Source: Streptomonospora nanhaiensis (GTDB lineage Bacteria; Actinomycetota; Actinomycetes; Streptosporangiales; Streptosporangiaceae). Taken from it: a DNA stretch of 64,000 nt. Position 1 is the first letter of the stretch. Each line of letters opens with the position of its first letter. The stretch is from assembly GCF_026642255.1 (NCBI RefSeq), contig NZ_CP113264.1, positions 6,138,001 through 6,202,000 of the forward strand, read 5' to 3'. Made by a program: the position numbers and the translations under genes. Positions 26,054 through 34,950 of the stretch are shown here, in pieces. Below the pieces are notes generated by a model that did not search any database, was not told where the DNA came from, and saw only the letters and a list, made by a program, of their open reading frames with translations.

Positions 26054-27265
26054 TTGACTAACTCCTCATTCCCCCGCACCGTCGGGCGCGCGGGCCTGGC
26101 GGCCACCGCCTCGGCGTTCCTGGCCCTCGGCCTCGCGGCCCCCGCCTCCGCCGAGCCCGTGGAGACCTACGAAGGTTCCGTCCGCGGCCAGTACATCGGC
26201 AACGCCGAGAACGGCACCCGGGTCAACATGGACGGCGGCGGTGCGCGCACCAGCCTGTTCAACCTGGAGCTGGAGGACGGCACCCTCCTCACCACGTACT
26301 GCATCGACTACCACACCAACATCGTCGGCGATGCCTGGTACCGCGAGGACAAGTGGGAGAACTACCCCGGTCAGGGTGACTTCGCCGAGCCCGGCAAGGT
26401 CCACTGGATCCTCCAGTACGGCTACCCCGCGCTGAGCGCGGCGGAGCTGGGCGCCGAGGCCGAGTTCGAGGGCCTCAGCGACGCCGACGCCCTGGGCGGC
26501 ACCCAGGCCGCCATCTGGCACTTCAGCAACGGCATGACCCTCGACGGCGACAACAGCGAGGGCGTCACAGCCGTCTACGAGTACCTGGTCGGCGCGGCCG
26601 AGGACCTGCCGCAGACCGTCGAGCCCGACGCCGCCCTGAGCATCACCCCGGGCACCGCCTCCGGCACCGCGGGCGGGACCGTCGGCGAGTTCACCATCGA
26701 GACCAACGCCTCCGCCATCCCGGTCGACCTTCAGGCGCCCGAGGGCGTGACCCTGGTCGACATCGAGACCGGCGAGGCCGTCGACACGGTCGACAACGGC
26801 GACACGGTCGGCTTCTCCGTCCCCGAGGGCACCGCCCCGGGCGAGGCCTCCTTCTCCCTGGAGGCCACCGCGACCGTCGCGACCGGCCGCCTGTTCAAGG
26901 GCGAGTCGGACGAGCCCACCCAGACCCTGATCACCGCCCAGGGCGGCCAGACCACGGTCACCGCCTCCGCGTCGGCCACCTGGGAGGAGGGCGGCGAGAC
27001 CACGCCCCCCACCGACGAGCCCAGCGAGCCGACCGAGGAGCCCAGCGAGCCGGAGTCCCCGGCCCCGACGCCGAGCCCCAGCGAGACGCCCAGCGAGACG
27101 CCTTCGGCCCCCGCTGACGACAGCAACGAGCCGACCCTGCCGGTCACCGGTGGCGCGCTCGCCGGCCTGGTCGCCGCGGGCATCGCCGCGCTCGGCGCCG
27201 GCGGTGGAGCGATCTACCTGAGCCGCAAGCGCAAGGCCGCCAACGCCGCGGACCTGGAGGGCTAG
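26054..27265 (+). CDS. LPxTG-anchored Cys-Gln thioester (TQXA) surface protein
   Basis: 403 aa from TTG at 26054; no better start is seen and the ribosome binding site is weak. It has a signal peptide (1-33, ASA cut) and a thioester domain with Cys83 (TYCIDYHTN) and Gln151 (GGTQAAIWHFSNG), the pair that forms the internal thioester in this family. An Ig-like domain follows (about 200-320), ending TLITAQGG. Then come a Pro/Glu/Ser wall-spanning linker, LPVTG, a membrane helix and SRKRK for sortase anchoring. Such domains can attach covalently to surface amines. In a saprophytic actinomycete the target is unknown, perhaps hyphal wall, a substrate or a host. A terminator follows. Confidence 0.93.
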   Translation: MTNSSFPRTVGRAGLAATASAFLALGLAAPASAEPVETYEGSVRGQYIGNAENGTRVNMDGGGARTSLFNLELEDGTLLTTYCIDYHTNIVGDAWYREDKWENYPGQGDFAEPGKVHWILQYGYPALSAAELGAEAEFEGLSDADALGGTQAAIWHFSNGMTLDGDNSEGVTAVYEYLVGAAEDLPQTVEPDAALSITPGTASGTAGGTVGEFTIETNASAIPVDLQAPEGVTLVDIETGEAVDTVDNGDTVGFSVPEGTAPGEASFSLEATATVATGRLFKGESDEPTQTLITAQGGQTTVTASASATWEEGGETTPPTDEPSEPTEEPSEPESPAPTPSPSETPSETPSAPADDSNEPTLPVTGGALAGLVAAGIAALGAGGGAIYLSRKRKAANAADLEG

Positions 27266-27869
27266 TCCCCTTCGGCCGCCTCCGGGCGGTGGCGTCCGAG
27301 GGCCCGTCCCCGTGGGAGACCACGCGGGCGGGCCCTTCGCGTGTGCGGGGTGGGAAGGCGGGGGGACGGTCCGGGGCGGGACGCCGGGCGCGGGTGGGGC
27401 GGTGTGGGTCCGGCGGGGGGCGGGCGGGACGGGGCCGCGCGGGCGGTGCGGGAGCGGGGCAGGGTGGGGGCGGGCAGCGCTAAGCGGGCGGGCCCCGGGA
27501 ACCCCCCTGTTTCCACGCTATGGCCGAGCTCACGCTCCCGCCAGATCTGTTTCCCGGGTGTGGACAACCGGAGAGGGCGCTCCGACGTCTTCATTGTCGG
27601 ACCCCTGCGGCCACACCTGTCCCGGCGTGCGGATGCCGCCGCGCCAGGTCGGCGCCGCCGGGACCGCACCACGAACACCGGTCTGACACACACCTCTTCT
27701 GCCGGGCCCCGGGAGCTCCGGGCGCCCCACGGCCCCGGCCCTGCCGGCCCTCCGTCCCGGGTCAGGGTCCTCCCTCCGCTCCCACGAGTCCGGACGTTCC
27801 GGCCGACAGCACCGCCGCGCACCCCGCCGCTTCCCCGGGCCGCCCGGCAGAACCACGACAGGACATGAT
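27266..27869. other. Long intergenic region between two thioester-protein genes
   Basis: No convincing gene. It begins with a terminator (27300-27335). The middle is extremely GC-rich. No copy of the GTTGGA/TAGTAT promoter was found here, so the promoter of the following gene remains unidentified. Confidence 0.4.
27300..27335 (+). terminator. Terminator after the second thioester-protein gene
   Basis: Long GC stem (GGGCCCG...CGTGG, GAGA loop, CCACG...CGGGCCC) with one mismatch, followed by TTCG. A near-copy follows the next paralogue at 29120-29155. Confidence 0.8.
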
Positions 27870-29084
27870 GTGACGCACTTCCCCCGCGCCGCCGGCCGCA
27901 CGGCCCTGGCCGCCTCCGCCGCCGCGTTCCTCGCCTTCGGCCTGGCCGCCCCGGCCGCCGCCGACCCCGCCGAGACCTACGAGGGCTCCGTCCGCGCCCA
28001 GTACGTCGACAACGCCCAGACGGGCGAGACCATCACCGTGAACGGTAGGAGCGTCGGCACGAACCTCTTCAATCTCGAGCTCGAGAACGGCACGGTGCTC
28101 ACCACGTACTGCATCGACCTCGAGACGGACATCCGCGGAGGCGCCTGGTACAAGGAGGACGCCTGGGCGAACTACCCGGGTGAGGGCGACTTCGCCGAGC
28201 CCGGCAAGGTGCACTGGCTCCTCCAGAACTCCTACCCCGCCGTGAGCGCCGCCGCCCTGGCCGAGGCCGCGGAGGCGAACTCCCGCACCACCGAGGCCCA
28301 GGCCCTCGCCGCGACCCAGGCCGCGATCTGGCACTTCACCAACGGCGCCGAGCTCACCCGCGCCCACGGCAACACGACCGCGATCTACCGCCACCTCCTC
28401 GAGGCGGCGGAGGACCTCCCCCAGGAGCCGGGCCCCGCCCTGAGCGTCACCCCCGAGACCGCCTCCGGCACCGCGGGCGAGACCGTCGGCGAGTTCACCA
28501 TCGCCACGAACGCCACCGGCGTCCCCGTGACCCTGGCCGCGCCGGACGGTGTCGAGCTGGTCGACCTGGCGACCGGTGAGTCCGTCGACACGGTCGACGA
28601 CGGCGACACGGTCGGCTTCTCCGTCCCCGCCGGCGCCGACGCCGGCGAGGCCTCCTTCTCCCTGGAGGCCACCGCCCGCGTCGAGACCGGCCGCCTGTTC
28701 AAGGGCGAGGAGGCGGACCAGCCCACCCAGACCCTGATCACCGCCGAGGGCGACGAGACCACCGTGTCCGCCTCCGCCTCCGCCAGCTGGGAGGGCGGCG
28801 GTGAGACCGCGCCTCCCACCGAGGAGCCGTCGGAGGGGCCCACCGAGCAGCCGTCCGGGGAGCCCACCCCGCCGGAGTCCCCGGCCCCGAGCCCCAGCGT
28901 CGAGCCCAGCGACACGCCCTCGGCCCCCGTCGACGACAGTGACCGGCCGAGCCTGCCGGTCACCGGCGGGGCCCTGGCCGGACTGGTCGCGGCGGGCATC
29001 GCCGCGCTCGGCGCCGGCGGTGGAGCGGTCTACCTGAGCCGCAAGCGCAAGGCGGCGGCCGGCTCCGAGGACCTGGACGCCTAG
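27870..29084 (+). CDS. LPxTG-anchored Cys-Gln thioester (TQXA) surface protein
   Basis: 404 aa. GTG at 27870 has AGGA 9 nt upstream and overlaps no other gene. It has a signal peptide (1-32, AAA cut), a thioester domain with Cys81 (TYCIDLETD) and Gln150 (AATQAAIWHFTNG), an Ig-like domain (about 195-315), a Pro/Ser/Glu linker, LPVTG, a membrane helix and an SRKRK tail. The C-terminal 40 residues, and the DNA encoding them, are nearly identical to the previous gene, as is the terminator. It is therefore a recent tandem duplicate, while the thioester domain has diverged more. It is probably displayed on the cell wall. Confidence 0.93.
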   Translation: MTHFPRAAGRTALAASAAAFLAFGLAAPAAADPAETYEGSVRAQYVDNAQTGETITVNGRSVGTNLFNLELENGTVLTTYCIDLETDIRGGAWYKEDAWANYPGEGDFAEPGKVHWLLQNSYPAVSAAALAEAAEANSRTTEAQALAATQAAIWHFTNGAELTRAHGNTTAIYRHLLEAAEDLPQEPGPALSVTPETASGTAGETVGEFTIATNATGVPVTLAAPDGVELVDLATGESVDTVDDGDTVGFSVPAGADAGEASFSLEATARVETGRLFKGEEADQPTQTLITAEGDETTVSASASASWEGGGETAPPTEEPSEGPTEQPSGEPTPPESPAPSPSVEPSDTPSAPVDDSDRPSLPVTGGALAGLVAAGIAALGAGGGAVYLSRKRKAAAGSEDLDA

Positions 29085-29119
29085 TCCTCCTCCGGCCGCC
29101 TCCGGGCGGCCGTGGCCGA

Positions 29120-29155
29120 GGGCCCGCCCCCGTGGGAGACCACGCGGGCGGGCCC
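29120..29155 (+). terminator. Terminator after the third surface-protein gene
   Basis: GGGCCCGCCCCCGTGG, GAGA loop, CCACGCGGGCGGGCCC: an almost base-for-base copy of the structure at 27300-27335. Confidence 0.82.
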
Positions 29156-29212
29156 TTCGGCGTTCACACCGTGACCGCTTCCGGACACACCGCGATAATC
29201 CCGCCTCACCGG

Positions 29213-29242
29213 GTTGGAGGCGCGGGTCCGGGTCATTAGCAT
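29213..29242 (+). promoter_or_regulatory. Promoter of the fourth surface-protein gene
   Basis: GTTGGA, an 18-nt spacer, TAGCAT and then CGGCCGGG, closely matching 25759-25788. The start of transcription would lie near 29249, about 134 nt before the GTG. Confidence 0.62.
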
Positions 29243-29382
29243 CGGCCGGGTAGGCCCCTCACCGCGACCGGAACTCCCTGCGCGCCCCCGCTCCCGTGGC
29301 AGTTCCTCCCCCTCTGCCCTCCCGTGCCGCACCGGCCTCCGGCCCCGGGCCTCCTCGGCACGGCAGCACCTCAGGAAGCGAT

Positions 29383-30567
29383 GTGACGCACGTGCCCATC
29401 CCCCGTCCCGGTCCCGCACGCCCCGTCCTCGCGGTCGCCGCGGTCTCGGCGCTCGTCCTCGGCCCCGCCGCCCCCGCGGCCTCCCTTCCCGCCGAACCGG
29501 CCGTCTACTCGGTGCGCGGGCAGTACACGGGCGTCGCCGAGCACGGCCACGCCGTCACCATGAGGGGCGAGACGTACACGACCACGAGCACGTTCAACGT
29601 CGACCTGGAGGGCGACCAGCTCCTCACCGCCTACTGCATCGACTTCCGCACCGGCATCGTCGGCGATGCCTGGTACCGCGAGGACCGGTGGGACACCTAC
29701 CCCGGCAGGGGCGACTTCGCCGAACCGGGCAAGGTCCGGTGGATCCTCCTCAACTCCTATCCGGTCACCGGCCTCGGGGAGCTGCGCGAGGACACGGGCA
29801 TCGCGGGCGTGGACGCGTCGGAGGCGCTGACCGCGACCCAGGCGGCGATCTGGCACTTCAGCAACGGCCTCGACCTGGAGGAGGTCCACCAGGGGCCCGA
29901 ACTGGAGGCCGGGGTCGTCGAGGGCGACGTCGTCCGGCTCTACGACCACCTCGTGGAGCACGCGGAGGAGACGCCCGACGAGCCGGGGTCGGCGCTGACC
30001 GTCAGCCCCGACCGCGGCTCCGGGCTGGCCGGCGGGACCGTCGGCGAGTTCACCGTGGAGACCAGCGCCGACGAGGTCCCGGTGACCGTGGACGCCCCCG
30101 AGGGCGTGGAGCTGGTGGACCTCGGGAGCGGGGAGCCGGTGACCGGGGTCGGCGACGGCTCCACGGTCGGTTTCGCCGTTCCCGCGGACGCCGGGGCGGG
30201 CGAGGCGACCTTCACCCTGGAGGCCGAGGCGACCGTCCGGACCGGGCGCCTGTTCAGGGGCGAGTCGGACGAGCCCACCCAGACCCTGATCACCGCCCAG
30301 GACAGCGAGATCACCGTGTCGGACTCCGCCTCCGCGGCCTGGGACGCGCAGGGCGGGACCCCGCCTCCGATCGAGACCTCCGAGAGCCCCGCCGGGGCGG
30401 CCGGCGGCACGGACCCCGCGGACCGCGACGAGCGGCCGCTGGCCCTGACCGGTGGCGCGGTCGCCGCCCTGGTCGCGGCCGGTGCGCTCGCCCTGGGGGC
30501 CGGGGCGGTGCTCCTCCTCCTGGCCCGCAGGCGCAGGGCAGCGGCGGGGACGGGAACCGCCGACTAA
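29383..30567 (+). CDS. LAxTG-anchored Cys-Gln thioester (TQXA) surface protein
   Basis: 394 aa. GTG at 29383 follows AGGAAG. It has a signal peptide (1-33), a thioester domain with Cys85 (AYCIDFRTG) and Gln153 (TATQAAIWHFSNG), an Ig-like domain (about 205-325), a short linker, LALTG, a membrane helix and an Arg-rich tail. The sorting motif differs from the two preceding paralogues (LPVTG): LAxTG is the type preferred by class E sortases. It may therefore be anchored by another enzyme or at another time. No sortase gene lies in the window. It converges with gatA across a 16-bp terminator. Confidence 0.92.
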   Translation: MTHVPIPRPGPARPVLAVAAVSALVLGPAAPAASLPAEPAVYSVRGQYTGVAEHGHAVTMRGETYTTTSTFNVDLEGDQLLTAYCIDFRTGIVGDAWYREDRWDTYPGRGDFAEPGKVRWILLNSYPVTGLGELREDTGIAGVDASEALTATQAAIWHFSNGLDLEEVHQGPELEAGVVEGDVVRLYDHLVEHAEETPDEPGSALTVSPDRGSGLAGGTVGEFTVETSADEVPVTVDAPEGVELVDLGSGEPVTGVGDGSTVGFAVPADAGAGEATFTLEAEATVRTGRLFRGESDEPTQTLITAQDSEITVSDSASAAWDAQGGTPPPIETSESPAGAAGGTDPADRDERPLALTGGAVAALVAAGALALGAGAVLLLLARRRRAAAGTGTAD

Positions 30568-30594
30568 GGGCCGCGCGGCCGGAGCCGGAGACGC

Positions 30595-30631
30595 GTGTGC
30601 CCGCCGCCCCCGGGAGGGGCGGCGGGCACAC
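30595..30631. terminator. Bidirectional terminator between the surface-protein array and gatA
   Basis: Perfect 16-bp stem GTGTGCCCGCCGCCCC / GGGGCGGCGGGCACAC, 5-nt loop, between convergent stops at 30567 and 30652. Confidence 0.82.
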
Positions 30632-30651
30632 GGGGCGCTGCCGTCCGGCCG

Positions 30652-32148
30652 CTAGGCGACCGCGTACGGGCTGCGGGCGATCAGGGCGCCGTCGCGCTCG
30701 GTGAGGGCGCGCTCGACGGCCGAGGCCACCCGGTAGGTCCGGTCGTCGGCCAGCGGCGGAGCCATGATCTGGAAGCCGACGGGCAGGCCGTCCTCGGGGG
30801 CCAGGCCGCACGGGACCGACAGCGACGCGTTCCCGGCCAGGTTGGACGGGATCGTGCACAGGTCGGCCAGGTACATGGCCATCGGGTCCTCGGAGCGCTC
30901 TCCGATCGGGAACGCCGTGGTCGGCGTGGTCGGCGAGACCAGCACGTCGACGCTCTCGAACGCGGCGTCGAAGTCGCGCTTGATCAGCGTGCGCACCTGC
31001 TGGGCGCTGCCGTAGTAGGCGTCGTAGTAGCCGCTCGACAGGGCGTAGGTGCCCAGCATGATGCGGCGCTTGACCTCGGGGCCGAAGCCCTGGGCCCGGG
31101 TCAGCGACATGACCTCCTCGGCGCTGCGCGTGCCGTCGTCGCCCACCCGCAGGCCGTACCGCATCGCGTCGAAGCGGGCGAGGTTGGACGAGCACTCGCT
31201 CGGGGCGATGAGGTAGTACGCCGAGAGGGCGGCGTCGAAGCTCGGGCAGGACAGCTCCACGATCTTCGCGCCCAGGGACTCCAGGAGCTCCAGGGTCTCG
31301 TGGAAGCGCCGGCGCACACCCGGCTGGAAGCCGTCGCTGTCCAGCTCCTTGACCACGCCGACGCGCAGGCCGTCGACGTCGCCCAGGCGGGCGGCGTCCA
31401 CGACCGGCGGGACCGGGGCGTCGATCGAGGTGGAGTCGCGGGGGTCGTGGCCGGAGAACGCCTCGTGGAGGAGGGCGGCGTCGAGCACGTTGCGCGCGAA
31501 CGGGCCGGGGGTGTCCAGGGACGAGGCGAACGCGATCATCCCGTAGCGGGACGCGCCCCCGTAGGTGGGCTTGGCCCCCACCAGTCCGCACACGGCGGCG
31601 GGCTGGCGGATGGAGCCACCGGTGTCGGTCCCGGTGGCCAGGGGCGCCTCGAAAGCGGCGACGGCCGCGGAGGAGCCGCCGGAGGAGCCGCCCGGGATGC
31701 GGTCGGTGTCCCACGGGTTGCGGGTGACCTTGTAGGCGGAGTTCTCCGTGGAGGAGCCCATCGCGAACTCGTCCATGTTGGTCTTGCCCAGGATGACCAG
31801 GCCGGCCTCGCGCAGGCGCGCGGTGACGGTGGCGTCGTAGGGCGGCTGCCAGCCCTCCAGGATCCTGGAGGCGGCCGTGGTGGGCATGTCCTTGGTGGTG
31901 AACACGTCCTTGTGGGCGACGGGCACGCCCGCGAGCGGTCCCAGTTCCTCGCCGGCGGCGCGGCGGGCGTCCACCGCGCGGGCCTGGTCGAGGGCGGTCT
32001 CGCGGCGCACGTGCAGGAAGGCGTTGATCTCGCCGTCCACCGCCTCGATGCGGTCCAGGTAGGCGGTGGTGGCCTCCTCGGAGGACACCTCGCCCCCCTT
32101 GATGGCCGAGCCGAGTTCGGCCGCGGTCAGGCTGATGACGTCGCTCAT
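30652..32148 (-). CDS. gatA: Asp-tRNA(Asn)/Glu-tRNA(Gln) amidotransferase subunit A
   Basis: 498 aa, amidase-signature glutaminase. It releases ammonia from glutamine for GatB. The Ser-cisSer-Lys triad is visible: Lys in VPVAHKDVF (about 79), and the two Ser in the Gly/Ser-rich segment around PGGSSGGSSAAVAA and GTDTGGSIRQPA (about 150-180). ATG at 32148 lies 3 nt after the gatC stop, and the GGTGAG there serves as ribosome binding site. Co-transcribed with gatC; gatB is displaced by the thioester-protein array. Confidence 0.97.
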   Translation of the reverse strand: MSDVISLTAAELGSAIKGGEVSSEEATTAYLDRIEAVDGEINAFLHVRRETALDQARAVDARRAAGEELGPLAGVPVAHKDVFTTKDMPTTAASRILEGWQPPYDATVTARLREAGLVILGKTNMDEFAMGSSTENSAYKVTRNPWDTDRIPGGSSGGSSAAVAAFEAPLATGTDTGGSIRQPAAVCGLVGAKPTYGGASRYGMIAFASSLDTPGPFARNVLDAALLHEAFSGHDPRDSTSIDAPVPPVVDAARLGDVDGLRVGVVKELDSDGFQPGVRRRFHETLELLESLGAKIVELSCPSFDAALSAYYLIAPSECSSNLARFDAMRYGLRVGDDGTRSAEEVMSLTRAQGFGPEVKRRIMLGTYALSSGYYDAYYGSAQQVRTLIKRDFDAAFESVDVLVSPTTPTTAFPIGERSEDPMAMYLADLCTIPSNLAGNASLSVPCGLAPEDGLPVGFQIMAPPLADDRTYRVASAVERALTERDGALIARSPYAVA

Positions 32149-32151
32149 CGG

Positions 32152-32451
32152 CTACTCACCCTCTCCGAGGATCCGCGGGACCCGGAACCGCTGTTCCTCC
32201 ACCGCCGGGGCCCCGGCCAGGGCCTGCTCGGGGGTGAGGCCGGGCCTGGCCTCGTCGGGGCGGTAGACGTTGGTCAGCGGCAGGGCGTGCGAGCTGGGCG
32301 GGATGTCGCCCTGGGCGACCTCCTGCACCTTGGCCACGGCGGTGAGGATGTCACCGAGCTGGGCGGCGAGCGTGTCGAGCTCGCCCTCGTCGAGCGCCAG
32401 CCGCGACAACCGGGCGAGGTGTGCGACCTCATCGCGGGTGATGGCGGTCAT
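32152..32451 (-). CDS. gatC: Asp-tRNA(Asn)/Glu-tRNA(Gln) amidotransferase subunit C
   Basis: 99 aa, the standard size. It wraps round GatA and stabilises the GatCAB complex. It begins MTAITRDEVAHLARLSRLAL, the typical N-terminal helix, and ends with the FRVPRIL motif common to the family. ATG at 32451 is used. First gene of gatC-gatA; the gap to gatA is 3 nt. Confidence 0.96.
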   Translation of the reverse strand: MTAITRDEVAHLARLSRLALDEGELDTLAAQLGDILTAVAKVQEVAQGDIPPSSHALPLTNVYRPDEARPGLTPEQALAGAPAVEEQRFRVPRILGEGE

Positions 32452-32527
32452 GAATGCGAACCGTTTCTTCGGCGGAAGGACTATCGGGTCAATCCTATGG
32501 CGTTTTCCGGGGGCGCCGCCCTCGGTG

Positions 32528-34576
32528 TCAGACGCGGCTGTCGGCCGGGGCCCCGCCCTCGTGGGCGGCCACCCAGGCGACGACCTCGCGGGCGGCCAGC
32601 GGGGGAGAGTAGTGGCTCCCCTGCGCGGCGTGGCACCCGGTGGACCGGGCCGCGAGGGCGAGGGCCCGGCTGCGCACGCCCCCGGCGGTCGCGCGCATGC
32701 CCAGAGCCCTGACCAGGGCGATGGCGGCCCGCACGACGGTGTGGCCGTTGTCGGGCCCGTCCACGAGGCGTGTGGTGAAGGACTCGTGGATCTTCACCTC
32801 GTCGAGGGGGAGCCCGGCGAGCTGGGCCAGGGTGAAGTGGCCGGTACCGAAGTCGTCGAGGGCCAGGCCGACGCCGAGCGCGCGGAGCCGGTGGACGGCG
32901 GCCGTGGCGGCGTCGGCGTCGGTGATGAGGGCGTGCTCGCCGATCTCCAGGACGAGCTGCTCGGGCGGCACCCCGTGCTCGCGCAGCGCGGCGGCCACGG
33001 TGGACGGGAGTTCGGGGTCGAGGAGTTCGCGGACCCCGAGGTTGACGGAGACGGGCAGGCGGATCCCCTCCCCGCGCCACTGGGCGGCGCAGGCCAGCGT
33101 GATGTCGAGGACCTGGCCGGTGAAGGCGCGGAACAGGTTGGACTGCTCGACCACCGGCATGAACTCCTCGGGGGCGAGCAGCCCCCGGGTGGGGTGGCGC
33201 CAGCGGGCGAGGGCCTCCAGGCCCACGGGCCGCTCGTCGTCGAGGGACACCTTGGGCTGGTAGTGCATCTCCAGCGCTCCCTCCGCCAGGCCCCGCCGGA
33301 GCTCGCTGTAGAGGCTGAGCCTGGCCGTGGAGTTGCGGTCCTTGCCGGGGTCGTAGCACTCGACCCCGGTGCGGGCGGCCTTGGCGACGTACATGGCGAC
33401 GTCCGCGCGCTGCATGAGGAGCGGGAAGTCGGGCGCGTCCCGGGGGAAGAGCGCGATCCCGATGCTGGCCTCCAGGTCGAAGTCCATGCCGTCGAGGCGG
33501 ACGGGCTCGGCGAGGGCGCCGCGCAGGCGGGCGGCGACCTCGCGGGCGGCGGAGGTGTCGCCGACCTGGGGCAGGAGCACGGCGAACTCGTCGCCGCCGA
33601 GCCGGGCCACGAGGTCGCCGGGGCGGACGCTGTGGGTGAGCCGGTAGGCGACGGTCTGGAGGAGGCGGTCGCCGGTGGGGTGGCCGAGGGTGTCGTTGAC
33701 CTCCTTGAACCGGTCGAGGTCGAGCAGGAGGAGGCCGACCCCGCCTTCCCGCTGGTGGGCGTGGGCGATCTCCTGGCGGGACCGGTGGGTGAGGAGCTTG
33801 CGGTTGGCCAGTCCGGTGAGCTCGTCGTGGTTGGCCTGGTGGTCGCGCTTCACCGACAGCATGGCGCTGGTGTAGAGGGCTCCGAGAGGGAAGGCGAAGA
33901 GGGGGACGTAGAGGACCGAGTGCGCGGTGGCGACGACGACGAGCGGGGCGAGGCTGATGAGGACGCCGCTGACGTAGAACTGCTGGCCGATCCCCTTGAA
34001 CATGACCTGTCTGAGCGGGACGCGTTCGTGCATGGCCACCGCGCAGACGACCAGGACGCGGTTGACGGCGAAGTAGGCGGCCCCGGCGAGGGCGACGGCC
34101 ACGAGTTCCCCCGCCGCGGGGGCGGGGCCGTCGGCGACGAGGCCGGGCAGGGCGAGGCGCAGGACGGCGTCGGCGACCCCGAGGGAGAGCGTGTACTGGG
34201 CGGCGTTGAAGGCGGTGCGGTGGGGGGCGTGGCCGCGCGCGAAGCCGGCCACGGTCGTGGCGGCCGCCTGGACGAGGGCGGCGACGGGCAGGCCGAGGAG
34301 GAGGACGAGCGCGAAGGAGAACGGCAGCGACGTGGGGGCGCCGCTGCCGGGGGCCTGCCCGGGCATGGAGATGGGCCGCAGTTCGCCGAGGACGATCATG
34401 CAGAGCAGGACCCAGGTGAGGGGTTCGACCGCGAGGCCGCGGAGCTCGCCGAGGCCCAGGCCGAGGCTGGAGACGACGAGCAGGCCCGCGCCGGCGACCG
34501 TGGTGCCCAGCATGTAGAGCCAGAGCGGTGTCCCGGCACGGGGACCGATGTCCCTGGTGCTGATGGGGTCCTTCAT
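32528..34576 (-). CDS. Membrane GGDEF-EAL c-di-GMP protein (RmdB-like) with altered EAL site
   Basis: 682 aa. About eight membrane segments (18-240) of a MASE-like type precede GGDEF (intact GGDEF 327-331, with RPGD at 318-321 as an RxxD inhibitory site five residues before) and EAL (E454-A-L). Its place between gatC and ligA equals SCO5495/RmdB of Streptomyces, recalled as a phosphodiesterase. Here part of the EAL site has changed: DDFG (574-575) and Lys595 remain, but KID reads KIH and the AEGVE motif reads AGGVR (631-635), removing both glutamates of that motif. Cyclase function looks possible; phosphodiesterase function is doubtful. Confidence 0.9.
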   Translation of the reverse strand: MKDPISTRDIGPRAGTPLWLYMLGTTVAGAGLLVVSSLGLGLGELRGLAVEPLTWVLLCMIVLGELRPISMPGQAPGSGAPTSLPFSFALVLLLGLPVAALVQAAATTVAGFARGHAPHRTAFNAAQYTLSLGVADAVLRLALPGLVADGPAPAAGELVAVALAGAAYFAVNRVLVVCAVAMHERVPLRQVMFKGIGQQFYVSGVLISLAPLVVVATAHSVLYVPLFAFPLGALYTSAMLSVKRDHQANHDELTGLANRKLLTHRSRQEIAHAHQREGGVGLLLLDLDRFKEVNDTLGHPTGDRLLQTVAYRLTHSVRPGDLVARLGGDEFAVLLPQVGDTSAAREVAARLRGALAEPVRLDGMDFDLEASIGIALFPRDAPDFPLLMQRADVAMYVAKAARTGVECYDPGKDRNSTARLSLYSELRRGLAEGALEMHYQPKVSLDDERPVGLEALARWRHPTRGLLAPEEFMPVVEQSNLFRAFTGQVLDITLACAAQWRGEGIRLPVSVNLGVRELLDPELPSTVAAALREHGVPPEQLVLEIGEHALITDADAATAAVHRLRALGVGLALDDFGTGHFTLAQLAGLPLDEVKIHESFTTRLVDGPDNGHTVVRAAIALVRALGMRATAGGVRSRALALAARSTGCHAAQGSHYSPPLAAREVVAWVAAHEGGAPADSRV

Positions 34577-34950
34577 CCGTGGTCCTCGCGAGGGGCCGTG
34601 GGCCGACGGCGGCGCGGCGCCGCCGGTCCCGCGCTCGGGGTTCCCGCGGTCCGGCCCCCCTCATGACCGAATCGCGGTTTTAGATGCGTCCACATCCAAC
34701 GTGTCCGTGTCCAGCTTACGCGGCTTCGTCACCAACTGTCGCTTGCCCGGAACTATCAGTTAACCAAGGTGTGGGCCGCGCGTGGTGGGGGACGCACAAA
34801 ATGGAACCCCGACCCTCCGCGGCCCCGGGTGGTGACCAGCCGGTTCACGGGGCCCGGACACGGGTTCGCCCCGGTCCGGCCTGCCCCCGCCGCCCCACCG
34901 CACGCGGGGGCGCGGGGCCGCTTTCCGGACCGGGGCGCGGAGCGCCGCCG
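34577..34950. other. Intergenic region between ligA and the RmdB-like gene
   Basis: No gene seen. The part from 34670 to 34790 is noticeably less GC-rich and is the likely minus-strand promoter region of the GGDEF-EAL gene. No reliable -35/-10 was assigned. Confidence 0.4.
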
